Assembly (NCBI GenBank): GCA_044370415.1
Contig: JBILVO010000021.1
Location: 1-38,468 of the forward strand
Length of the DNA stretch: 38,468 nt
Source of the DNA: CAMCQY01 sp044370415
GTDB lineage: Bacteria > Planctomycetota > Planctomycetia > Pirellulales > UBA1268
Reading direction: 5' to 3'
Of the stretch, positions 16,475 to 25,250 are shown piece by piece. Positions within the stretch are counted from its first letter, which is position 1. Every line of letters begins with the position of its first letter. The position numbers and the translations under genes were made by a program. Below the pieces are notes generated by a model. That model was not told the DNA's origin and did no database searches. It saw only the letters and a list, made by a program, of their open reading frames with translations.

Positions 16475-17785
16475 ATGACACGCATGAATGGATTCGTCGG
16501 CGTGCTGCCGCTGCGCTGGCTGCCGCTGTCCTGCCGGCCGCTGCTCTGCCTGCCGCTGCTCTGGATCGCCTGCCTGCTCTCGGCCTGCGGCCTGATCGCT
16601 GCCGGCTGCCGGCCGGCCGACCCCACGCTCGTGACGATCGTCTCCAGCCTGCCGCGGACCGGCAGCGCGAAGCAGCAGTCCGACACGATCGTGCGGGGCA
16701 TCCGCATGGCGATCGACGAGGCCGGCGGCCGCGTGGGCCCGTTCCGCGTCGAGTACCTCGACCTCGACGATTCGACGGCTGCGGCGGGCCAGTGGACGAG
16801 CGAGGCGGAGGCGGCCAACGCCCGCCGCGCCCTGCAGGATCCGGATGTCGTCGCCTACATCGGCACGTTCAACTCCGGTGCGGCGAAGGTGTCGATGCCG
16901 ATCCTGAACCTCGGCGACCTGCTCATGGTGTCGCCCGCCAACACGGCGGTCGGGCTCACCAAGCCGGGGCTCGGCGCGCCGGGCGAGCCCGGCGTCTACC
17001 GCCCCACGGGCCGGCTCAACTACACGCGGGTGGTGCCGGCGGACGACCTCCAGGGCCCCTTGTCGGCGGACTGGGCCGGCCGGCGCGGAGTGAAGACGGT
17101 CTACATCCTCGACGACAACGAGGTCTACGGGAAGGGAATCGCCGACCTCTTCGACGAGCGGTGCCGGGAGATCGGCATCGAGGTGCTCGGCCACGACTCG
17201 ATCGACGCCAAGGCGCAGGAGTTCAAGTCGTTGATGGCGAGCATCAAGTCGGCGAAGCCCGACCTCGTCTATTTCGGCGGCACGACGCAGAGCAAGGGGG
17301 GGCAGTTGGCGAAGGACATGGCCAGCGCCGGCATCACGGCGATCCTGATGGTGCCCGACGGCTGCCGGGAGCAGGTCTTTATCGATTCGGCCGGCGCGGC
17401 GAACCTGGAGGGCCGCTGCTTCGTCACGTTCGGCGGGCTGCCGCCCGAGAAGCTCACCGGCAAGGGGAAGGAGTTCGTCGATCGCTATCGCGAGAAGCAT
17501 CACGAGACCCCCGAGGCCTACGCCGTGTACGGCTACGAGGCCGCGCGGGTGGCCCTCGAGGCGATCCGGCGGGTCGGCACCAAGGATCGCCGGGCCATCG
17601 CCGATGCCGCCCTCGCGATCCGCGACTTCGACGGCGCCCTCGGCCATTGGGGGTTCGACGAGAACGGCGACACGACCATGCGGACGCTCACCGTCAGCGC
17701 CGTGAAAAACGGCCGATTCGAGTTCGAGGAGGTCATCGACGCCTCGCTCGCAGGCGACGCCACGGGGGCGGCTCCGCCCCCGTGA
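16475..17785 (+). CDS. Branched-chain amino acid ABC transporter substrate-binding lipoprotein (LivK-like)
   Basis: 436 aa from the ATG at 16475. A long hydrophobic N-terminus ends in a lipobox LIAAGC (Cys45), suggesting a lipid anchor. The mature part is a type-I periplasmic binding protein: TIVSSLPRTGSAKQQSDTIV, GIRMAIDEAGGRVG, VVAYIGTFNSGAAKVSMPIL, VYILDDNEVYGKGIADLF, and PDLVYFGGTTQSKGGQLAKD. It is first in a complete livK-H-M-G-F order, so it very probably delivers the transported amino acid or related amide/urea to LivHM; substrate specificity cannot be read. In-frame TTG (16448) and a second ATG (16484) are alternatives. A perfect hairpin overlaps the stop codon. Confidence 0.9.
   Translation: MTRMNGFVGVLPLRWLPLSCRPLLCLPLLWIACLLSACGLIAAGCRPADPTLVTIVSSLPRTGSAKQQSDTIVRGIRMAIDEAGGRVGPFRVEYLDLDDSTAAAGQWTSEAEAANARRALQDPDVVAYIGTFNSGAAKVSMPILNLGDLLMVSPANTAVGLTKPGLGAPGEPGVYRPTGRLNYTRVVPADDLQGPLSADWAGRRGVKTVYILDDNEVYGKGIADLFDERCREIGIEVLGHDSIDAKAQEFKSLMASIKSAKPDLVYFGGTTQSKGGQLAKDMASAGITAILMVPDGCREQVFIDSAGAANLEGRCFVTFGGLPPEKLTGKGKEFVDRYREKHHETPEAYAVYGYEAARVALEAIRRVGTKDRRAIADAALAIRDFDGALGHWGFDENGDTTMRTLTVSAVKNGRFEFEEVIDASLAGDATGAAPPP
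17761..17784 (+). promoter_or_regulatory. Perfect hairpin overlapping the livK stop codon
   Basis: CACGGGGGCG (17761-17770), loop GCTC, CGCCCCCGTG (17775-17784): a perfect 10-bp stem that includes the TG of the TGA stop (17783-17785). No T-run follows. Such stems after a binding-protein gene commonly protect the 5' message or partly stop transcription, so that binding protein exceeds permease; that role is inferred here. Confidence 0.65.
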
Positions 17786-17867
17786 TCGCACGCCGGCGCT
17801 GCACCGGAGCGATCGACGCTGTACAACCGCTGCAGCCGGGCCGTCCCGTTTTTCCGGAAGCCTCCCC

Positions 17868-18785
17868 GTGTCCGTCCAGTTTTTCCTGCAGCAGTGCCTG
17901 ATCGGGCTGACCAACGGCGCGCTGATCGCGCTGGTGGCCCTGGGCTACACGATGGTCTACGGCATCATCGGGCTGATCAACTTCGCCCACGGCGACCTGA
18001 TCACGCTGGGGGCGTGCCTGGCGCTGACGCTGGTGACGGCGCTGGGCCTGGGGGTCGCGGGCCCGGCCTCGACCTGGCTGGGTATCGTGCTCCTGGTGGC
18101 GGTCTGCGGGCTCTTCTGCGGCACGCTCAACGTCTGCGTCGACCGGATCGTCTACAAGCCGCTGCGCACCGCCCCGAAGCTCGCGCCGCTCGTCTCCGCG
18201 ATCGGCGTGTCGTTCATCTTCATGAACGTCGCGCTCTTCTGGATCGGCCCCGCGGATCGCTCCTTCCCGGAGCTTCTCCCCTCCGCCAATCTGCTTCCCG
18301 GCGAGGGGCTGCAGTTCACCTGGAAGGATCTGCTCGTCCTGGTCGTCGTGGCGCCGCTGATGATCGGGCTGACGCTGCTGGTGCGGACAACCCGGCTGGG
18401 CCGGGCGATGCGGGCGGTCTCGCAGGATCCGACCGCCGCGGCGCTGGTGGGCGTGGACGTCGACCGCGTCATCGCCGCGACCTTCTTCATCGGCGGGGCG
18501 CTCGGGGGCGCGGCGAGCGTGATCTACGGCCTTTACATCAACACCATCGGCTTCCAGATGGGTTTCCAGAACGGCCTCTACGCCTTCACGGCGGCCGTGC
18601 TCGGCGGCATTGGCAGCATCCCGGGGGCGGTGGTTGGTGGGCTGGTGATCGGGCTCGTCCGGTCGCTGTCGAGCGCCTACGTGGGCGAGCGGTGGACCGG
18701 GGCGATCGTGTTCGCGATCCTGATCGTGATCCTCGTGTTCCGGCCGGAGGGGCTGCTGGGCCGCGGGACGAAGGAGAAGGTGTGA
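17868..18785 (+). CDS. livH: Branched-chain amino acid ABC transporter permease (LivH)
   Basis: 305 aa with the LivH signature at the start: QQCLIGLTNGALIALVALGY, followed by MVYGIIGLINFAHGD. About eight membrane helices, and near the C-terminus the conserved AAVLGGIGSIPGAVVGGLVI and RPEGLLG. Starts with GTG at 17868, with GGAAG upstream. The stop overlaps the livM start (GTGA), showing coupling. It forms the transmembrane pore with LivM in the inner membrane. Confidence 0.95.
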   Translation: MSVQFFLQQCLIGLTNGALIALVALGYTMVYGIIGLINFAHGDLITLGACLALTLVTALGLGVAGPASTWLGIVLLVAVCGLFCGTLNVCVDRIVYKPLRTAPKLAPLVSAIGVSFIFMNVALFWIGPADRSFPELLPSANLLPGEGLQFTWKDLLVLVVVAPLMIGLTLLVRTTRLGRAMRAVSQDPTAAALVGVDVDRVIAATFFIGGALGGAASVIYGLYINTIGFQMGFQNGLYAFTAAVLGGIGSIPGAVVGGLVIGLVRSLSSAYVGERWTGAIVFAILIVILVFRPEGLLGRGTKEKV

Positions 18786-19870
18786 ACGACAACGGCACGG
18801 TGGCAGGGCGCGAATCGGTGGCCGCGTTCCTGCGGGAACGCTGGGAGCTCGTCACGCTGGCCGTATTGGCGGCCGCGCCGCTGTTCGTCCCCGCGCTCGG
18901 CGGCGCCCTCGGCGGCCAGGTGACGACGCTCTTCATCTATTGCATCCTCGCGCTGGGCCTCAACGTGATGGTGGGCTACACGGGGCTCGTGCACCTGGGC
19001 ATCGCGGCGTTCTTCGGCATCGGGGCCTACCTGCTCGCCATCCTCACGGTGCCGATGTATCCGTTTCAGACGGGCTTTCTCGCAGCTGCCGTCGTGAGCG
19101 TGCTCGCGGCTGCCGGCGTCGGCCTGGCCCTCGGGGCTCCGACGCTCCGCTTGCGCGGCGACTACCTCGCGATCGTCACGCTCGGCTTCGGCGAGGTCGT
19201 GAAGGTGACGCTCCGCAACCTCGAGCAGATCACCGGCGGCATGAAGGGACTCAACCCCGTGCCGCCTCCGGGGGCGGGCGTGTCGGTGGGCGGCCTCGAC
19301 CTCGGGCTGGCCTTCGCGATCGATCCCCGCTGGTTCTACTACCTGTCGCTTCTGTCGCTGGCGGGCGTGGTGGTGGCGATGCGGCGGCTCGAGCATTCGC
19401 GGCTGGGCCGCGCATGGGTGGCCGTCCGCGAGGTCGAGCTCGCGGCCTCTGCGATGGGGATCTCGGCCACGCGGGTGAAGCTCTCGGCGTTCGCCATGTC
19501 GTCGGCGGTGGCGGCCCTGGCCGGCTGCCTCTATGCGGCGAGCCTGTCGACGACCGCCGACCCGAACGCGTACGACTTCAACCGGTCGATCATGGTGCTG
19601 TGCGCCGTGATCCTCGGCGGCCTGGGCAGCATCCCGGGCACGATCCTGGGGGTGGCGATCCTCGTGGGCTTCGACACGGTGCTCGCGCCGTGGGCTGATT
19701 CCTGGATCCAGCAGATGAACATCAACCCCACCGGGTCGAGCCTGCTCTCCTTCAGCGGCTGGCGGCTCGCGATATTCGGCCTGGCGCTGGTGCTCGTGAT
19801 GCGGTTCCGGCCCGAGGGCCTCATCCCGTCGCGGCGGCTCGCCGCGGAACTCCACGAGGTGCACGGATGA
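18782..19870 (+). CDS. livM: Branched-chain amino acid ABC transporter permease (LivM)
   Basis: 362 aa with typical LivM features: YCILALGLNVMVGYTGLVHL, IAAFFGIGAYLLAIL, LRLRGDYLAIVTLGFGEVVK, NLEQITGGMKGLNPVPPP, the EAA-like loop region RAWVAVREVELAASAMGIS and CAVILGGLGSIPGTILGVAI. The GTG start at 18782 overlaps the livH stop by four bases; the stop in turn overlaps the livG start (ATGA at 19867). All signs are of one co-translated transporter operon. Confidence 0.95.
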   Translation: MNDNGTVAGRESVAAFLRERWELVTLAVLAAAPLFVPALGGALGGQVTTLFIYCILALGLNVMVGYTGLVHLGIAAFFGIGAYLLAILTVPMYPFQTGFLAAAVVSVLAAAGVGLALGAPTLRLRGDYLAIVTLGFGEVVKVTLRNLEQITGGMKGLNPVPPPGAGVSVGGLDLGLAFAIDPRWFYYLSLLSLAGVVVAMRRLEHSRLGRAWVAVREVELAASAMGISATRVKLSAFAMSSAVAALAGCLYAASLSTTADPNAYDFNRSIMVLCAVILGGLGSIPGTILGVAILVGFDTVLAPWADSWIQQMNINPTGSSLLSFSGWRLAIFGLALVLVMRFRPEGLIPSRRLAAELHEVHG

Positions 19871-21201
19871 CCGCCCTCGATCCGTCCGCAGCCGCGCCGC
19901 CGCACGCCGGCACGGCCGCTCCGCTGCTCGACGTCGACCGGGTGACGGTGCGGTTCGGCGGCCTCGTCGCGGTCTCGGACCTCGACCTCGACGTGCCGGC
20001 GGGGAGCATCGTCTCGCTCATCGGGCCCAACGGCGCGGGCAAGACGACGGCCTTCAACACGATCAGCGGCATCTACGCGCCGACGAGCGGCACCGTGCGG
20101 TTCGAGGGCCGCAGGCTCGAGCGGTCGTTCACCGCGGGCACGTTCTGGTCGGCGGTCGGTGTCGGCCTGCTGACGGGGCTGCTCTTCGCCGCCGCGGCGG
20201 TCGACGTCGACCGGCTTTGGCAGGCCGTCGTGAAGCGGGGCATGATCACCGGCGAGCCCTTTACGCTCGCCGGCGCCGCCGAGCGGCTGCGTGGATACTT
20301 CCGGGCCGACCTGGCGATCGACCAGATGGCCGGCAAGTGGCGGGTGGTGAGCGCCGACGGCGTCGACGTGCTGGCGATCAAGCGGGACCTGGCCGAGGCG
20401 CTGGCCGTCCGCAACGCACTGCAGGCCGAGGTCACGGCACGGCGGGTGGGACCCGGCACGGTTCCCGTAACCAGCGATCTCGCCGGTGTCGCGGAGACTG
20501 CCGCGGGCAGGCCGCTCGTGAAGGAAGAGGTGCTCACGCGGCTGGCCGCCGGCAAGTCCCGGGTGCGGCGCCGCGGCTGGCTTGGCCTGCTGGCCGGCGG
20601 GCTCCTCGGCGTCGCCGGAACGATCGCCGTGTGGCAACGCGGACGGCGGTCGCCCCACGTCGTGGCCCGCGCCGGCATCTCGCGGACGTTCCAGAACATC
20701 CGCCTCTTCTCCAACATGACGGTGCTCGAGAACGTGCTCGTCGGCCTCGACCGCACGATCCCCGGGGGCGTGCCGGCGATGCTCTTCCGCTCGCCGGCCA
20801 ACCGGCGGGCGGAGGCCGCCGCCCGCACAAGGGCGCTGGAGGCGCTCGACTTCGTCGGCCTGTCGGTCGCCGCCAACAGGATCGCCGGCCAGCTTCCCTA
20901 CGGCGACCAGCGGCGGCTGGAGATCGCGCGGGCGCTGGCCACCGGCGCGAAGCTCCTGCTCCTCGACGAGCCCGCGGCCGGGATGAATCCCGCGGAGACC
21001 GAGGAGCTCGCGCGGCTGGTGGAACGGATCCGGCAACGCGGCGTGACGGTCTTGCTCATCGAGCACCACATGAACGTGGTCATGCGGATCAGCGACCGGG
21101 TGGCGGTGCTCGACCACGGCGTGAAGATCGCCGAGGGCACGCCTGCCGAGGTGCGGCGGGACGAAAAGGTGATCGCGGCCTACCTGGGCGGCGAGGCGTG
21201 A
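19867..21201 (+). CDS. livG: LivG ATPase with a ~175-residue membrane-like insert
   Basis: 444 aa, against about 255 for normal LivG. Residues 19-86 match the N-terminal ATPase half with Walker A GPNGAGKTT (53-61). Normal LivG sequence resumes at 263 with SPHVVARAGISRTFQNIRLF (Q-loop Gln276), then LPYGDQRRLEIARAL (signature, ~343-357), LLLLDEP (363-369) and IEHHMNVVM (H-loop ~400). Between, residues ~87-262 are an insert with two hydrophobic segments (FWSAVGVGLLTGLLFAAAAV, 93-112; GWLGLLAGGLLGVAGTIAVW, 237-256) flanking a ~120-residue soluble part (contains GKWRVVSADGVDVLAIKRDL). The reading frame is continuous and codon use matches neighbours, so it is not a frameshift. All ATPase motifs are intact. 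Sits between livM (overlap) and livF (27-bp gap). Confidence 0.93.
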   Translation: MTALDPSAAAPPHAGTAAPLLDVDRVTVRFGGLVAVSDLDLDVPAGSIVSLIGPNGAGKTTAFNTISGIYAPTSGTVRFEGRRLERSFTAGTFWSAVGVGLLTGLLFAAAAVDVDRLWQAVVKRGMITGEPFTLAGAAERLRGYFRADLAIDQMAGKWRVVSADGVDVLAIKRDLAEALAVRNALQAEVTARRVGPGTVPVTSDLAGVAETAAGRPLVKEEVLTRLAAGKSRVRRRGWLGLLAGGLLGVAGTIAVWQRGRRSPHVVARAGISRTFQNIRLFSNMTVLENVLVGLDRTIPGGVPAMLFRSPANRRAEAAARTRALEALDFVGLSVAANRIAGQLPYGDQRRLEIARALATGAKLLLLDEPAAGMNPAETEELARLVERIRQRGVTVLLIEHHMNVVMRISDRVAVLDHGVKIAEGTPAEVRRDEKVIAAYLGGEA

Positions 21202-21228
21202 GGCCCGTCCGGGCCACGAGGATGCTCC

Positions 21229-21948
<720 letters not shown>

Positions 21949-21966
21949 CCGGCCGCCGGCGTCGCG

Positions 21967-23010
21967 TCAGTCCGCGAACGGCTCCCTGGAAATCGACACG
22001 TCGTCGACGTGGAGCGTCGCCGGCCGGCCCTGCTCGTTGTAGGCGGTGATGCCCACCTCCAGGCTGTTGTAGATCGCGGTGGCGAGCACGAGCGTCCGTC
22101 CGCGGGTATCGATGATCTTCTGGTCGTTCTGCCAGACCTCGATCACGCCGTCGTCGGCCTCGGTCAGGCCGAGATGGACGCGAAGCCGCACCCAGCGGCC
22201 CCTGGGAAACACGACTTCCTTGCCTTGCGGCTGCCGGTAAGAGGGATTGCCGAGCGACTTCAGCTGGAGGCAGACGTGCTTGCCGTCGGCGATCGCGACA
22301 CGGATGCCGGGATGCTGCTCGATCCAGGTGGTCTCCAGATCCAGTACGGTGAAGGGCATGCCGCTGTCGGCAGGCACCTGGCACCACAGGGAGATCCAGA
22401 CGTCGTCCCCCTTCACGAAGTGCAGCAATTCGGTGGAGAGCGACGCCTTGGCCGTGACCATCCCGCGGGCCGGCGGCATCGATACGCTCCTGAGCGACAC
22501 GCTTCCGCCGTGCGCCGCGTCGGCGCTGGGTTCGAGGCGGTTGTCGAGGAAGTCTCCCGTGCCGCCGAGGATGCGCTTCCGCAGCGCGACATAGTCGGCC
22601 ACGGACCGCGTGCGCGGCGATTGCAACGCGCAGGATGTCCAGCCGCGTTCCGGGCCGATGAGCTCGGCGAGCCGCGTCGTGCCTGCGAAGTCCTCGGCGA
22701 ACCGGCGCCGCACCGGCACGAGCGCGCCGTTGTCGTCCTTGCGGAAGATCGCCCCGTCACGCTCGACGTAGTGCTTCGCGTAGAAGCCGGGATCGTAGAC
22801 CCGTTGCACGAACTCCCACCGGCCCGTCCGCGGCTCCACCCGGTACGCGTTGCCACCGTGCACCTTGTAGGTCGTGCCCTTTTCGACGGCCGTCAGCTCC
22901 ACCTCGGATTCGGGCGGCGGCGCGATGCTTTCGGGGCGACTGAGCCTCATCCACAGGGCCGCGAGGCCCAGGAGCATGGCAAACAGTAGACCGCTGAAGA
23001 CGCGTTTCAT
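21967..23010 (-). CDS. Membrane-anchored protein with polysaccharide-lyase/jelly-roll-like C-terminal domain
   Basis: 347 aa from the ATG at 23010 (AGGA eight bases upstream). One N-terminal hydrophobic segment (FSGLLFAMLLGLAALWM) gives an anchor or signal. The C-terminal half has the beta-sandwich pattern seen in heparin-lyase-I-like and laminin-G-like domains: DVWISLWCQVPADSGMPFTV, HVCLQLKSL, GRWVRLRVHLGLTEADDGVI and EVWQNDQKIIDTRG. The Trp-x-x-Val-His and G-x-x-x-V-W-x-N patterns are shared with that lyase family. I see no clear catalytic set, so binding of a glycan is as likely as cleavage. In-frame upstream starts add a 23-residue segment without signal character. It overlaps nothing, but runs convergent to livF. 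Confidence 0.6.
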   Translation of the reverse strand: MKRVFSGLLFAMLLGLAALWMRLSRPESIAPPPESEVELTAVEKGTTYKVHGGNAYRVEPRTGRWEFVQRVYDPGFYAKHYVERDGAIFRKDDNGALVPVRRRFAEDFAGTTRLAELIGPERGWTSCALQSPRTRSVADYVALRKRILGGTGDFLDNRLEPSADAAHGGSVSLRSVSMPPARGMVTAKASLSTELLHFVKGDDVWISLWCQVPADSGMPFTVLDLETTWIEQHPGIRVAIADGKHVCLQLKSLGNPSYRQPQGKEVVFPRGRWVRLRVHLGLTEADDGVIEVWQNDQKIIDTRGRTLVLATAIYNSLEVGITAYNEQGRPATLHVDDVSISREPFAD

Positions 23011-23251
23011 CGCGGGGATCCTGCTCACGGCGATGCGAGGCATCGCGCCCTTGAACGCGGCGGTCGCAGTGCCGGTCATTGCGGGTGGGAGGTCGTATCC
23101 CGTGCAGTCGATAAGAGACGGTCAGGGTCGCGTCGTCGCCGCGCCGAGCCGGTGCGGACGACGCCCGGCCGTACCTGCGTGCTCGTCACGGGTGAGGTGG
23201 TCAACGGCCTGCTGACGTCCGAAAACGGCGGCAGATCTGTCCCACAGGCTG

Positions 23252-23274
23252 CTGACGCCGCGATGCGGCGTCAG
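23252..23274 (-). terminator. Perfect hairpin at the recQ stop codon
   Basis: CTGACGCCGC (23252-23261), loop GAT, GCGGCGTCAG (23265-23274): a perfect 10-bp stem that contains the recQ TGA (complement of 23271-23273). No immediate T-run follows on the minus strand, so termination strength is uncertain. Confidence 0.5.
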
Positions 23275-25133
23275 GACGGCTCACGGCCGGAGACGATGTC
23301 GAGCACGGCGGCGCCGAAGTCGGCCAGCCGCTTCTCGCCGATCCCCTTGCAGCGGAGCAGCGCGGCGGGCGAGGCCGGCTTCTCGCGGGCGATCGCCCGC
23401 AGCGACTTGTCGTCGAGGATCGTCCAGGCGGGCTTGCCGCGGGCGTCGGCCACCCGCCGCCGCCAGAGCCGCAGCCGCTCGAAGAGGTCGCGGTCGACGC
23501 CCTGCCAGTCATCGACGTCGGCCTTGGCCGCGCGGGTCTTGCCGACGCGGGGCTCCAGCAGCACCACCGGCCGCTCGCCCCGCAGCACCTCCCACGACCG
23601 CGGGTTCAGGCCGACGACCGGCCGGTCGCCGCCGCTCCGCGCGAGCAGGTCCTGGTCGAGCAGCTGGTGGACGAGGTTCTCGGTCGCCCGCTGGTCGAGC
23701 GTGGCGAGCAGGCCGAACGTGGAGAGCCTGTCGTGGCCGTGCCGCTGGATGCCCTCGGTCTTCGCACCGCGGAGCACCTCGCAGACGTGCCGCACGCCGA
23801 ACCGCTCGCCGACCCGGGCCACGCAGGAGATGATCTTCTGCGCGGTGACGGTCGACTCGGGCAGGTTGGCCGTCTCGTCGAGGCAGACGTCGCAGGCGCC
23901 GCACGGTGCGGTGCCGTAGGCTTGGCCGAAGTATTCGGAGAGCGCCGCGTGCCGGCAGCGGGCCGCCTGGGCGTAGCGCCGCATCGAGTGCAGGTGGGCC
24001 ACCTGCGCGGCGATCAGCCGCTCCGCCTCCTCCGGCTCCAGCTCCGATTCCTCGGCGCTCTTCCGCACGAGCGCCTCCCAGCTGAAGACGTCGGCCGACG
24101 AATAGAGCAGCACGCATTCGGCGGCGAGCCCGTCGCGGCCGGCGCGGCCCGTCTCCTGCTGGTAGGCCTCCAGGCTCTTGGGCAGCGAGGTGTGGAGCAC
24201 GAGGCGGACGTCGGAGCGGTCGATCCCCATGCCGAAGGCGACGGTGGCCACGACCACGTCGATCGTCTCGTGCGCGAAGGCTTCCTGCGTCTTGTGCCGC
24301 TGGGCCGCGTCGAGCCCCGCATGGTAGGGCCGGGCGAGGATGCCCTCGGCCGCCAGCCGGGCCGCCAGCCGCTCCGTCTCCTTCCGCGAGATGCAGTAGA
24401 CGATCGAGGCCTCGCCGGCGTGCCGGCCGAGCACCTCGAGCGTCTGCTGGATGCGGTCGGTCCGCGGCACGACGCGGTAGACGAGGTTGGGGCGGTCGAA
24501 TATTCCCACCAGCACGTCGGGCTGGCGGAGCTGCAGCTGCGCGACGATGTCGTCGCGGACCCGCGGCGTGGCCGTGGCGGTGAAGGCGTGGACGCTGGCC
24601 GTGGGGAACCGCTCACGGAGCAGGGCGAGCTGCCGGTACTCGGGCCTGAAGTCGTGCCCCCACTGGCTGATGCAGTGGGCCTCGTCGACGGCGAAGCGGC
24701 GCACGCCCACCTGCGCCAGCAGGTCGAGCAGGCCGGAATTCACGAGCCGCTCCGGCGCGGTGAACAGGAGCCGCAGCTCGCGGGCCGCGAGCCGGTCGCG
24801 GATCCGCCGCCGCTCGTCGGCGTCGAGGCCCGAGTGGATGGCCGCGGCGGGATAGCCGATGGCCTCGAGCGCGTCGACCTGGTCCTTCATGAGCGCGACC
24901 AGTGGCGACACGACGACGTCGGTGGTGTCGCCGAGCAGCGGCGGCAGCTGGTAGCAGAGGCTTTTTCCCCCACCAGTCGGCATCACGACCAGCGAGTCGC
25001 GGCCTGAGATCGCCGCCCGGATCGCATCGGCCTGCAGCGGCCGCAGCTGCTCGAAGCCCCACCAGCGGGAGAGAATCTCCGCGATGCGGGCGTCGTCGAC
25101 GGGCAGTGGGGCTGGGTCGGCCGTCCCTGGCAC
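23271..25133 (-). CDS. recQ: ATP-dependent DNA helicase RecQ
   Basis: 620 aa, close to E. coli RecQ (609). Motif 0/I: GFEQLRPLQADAIRA and MPTGGGKS (51-58); DEAH box VDEAHCISQWGHDFRPEY (from 149); motif III FTATATP (184-190); motif VI QQETGRAGRDG. After the helicase core come the zinc-binding cysteines (ARCRHAALSEYFG ... CGACDVC), a winged-helix RQC region (VTAQKIISCVARVGERFGVR) and a C-terminal HRDC domain (DLFERLRLWRRRVADARGKP ... LLRCKGIGEKRLADFG). All domains look intact. It is a 3'-5' helicase in RecF-type repair and replication-fork restart. GTG start at 25133 with AGGTG seven bases upstream. Confidence 0.97.
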   Translation of the reverse strand: MPGTADPAPLPVDDARIAEILSRWWGFEQLRPLQADAIRAAISGRDSLVVMPTGGGKSLCYQLPPLLGDTTDVVVSPLVALMKDQVDALEAIGYPAAAIHSGLDADERRRIRDRLAARELRLLFTAPERLVNSGLLDLLAQVGVRRFAVDEAHCISQWGHDFRPEYRQLALLRERFPTASVHAFTATATPRVRDDIVAQLQLRQPDVLVGIFDRPNLVYRVVPRTDRIQQTLEVLGRHAGEASIVYCISRKETERLAARLAAEGILARPYHAGLDAAQRHKTQEAFAHETIDVVVATVAFGMGIDRSDVRLVLHTSLPKSLEAYQQETGRAGRDGLAAECVLLYSSADVFSWEALVRKSAEESELEPEEAERLIAAQVAHLHSMRRYAQAARCRHAALSEYFGQAYGTAPCGACDVCLDETANLPESTVTAQKIISCVARVGERFGVRHVCEVLRGAKTEGIQRHGHDRLSTFGLLATLDQRATENLVHQLLDQDLLARSGGDRPVVGLNPRSWEVLRGERPVVLLEPRVGKTRAAKADVDDWQGVDRDLFERLRLWRRRVADARGKPAWTILDDKSLRAIAREKPASPAALLRCKGIGEKRLADFGAAVLDIVSGREPS

Positions 25134-25250
25134 GGGTGCACCTGTCGGAAAGAAGGCGGCCGCTCAGGATACCAGAAGCCGGCGCCGGGCCGCGTCCCCC
25201 ATGGCGGCGCTCGCTCCCCTGCGTGCTCCATGGCCGGATATACTCCGCCG

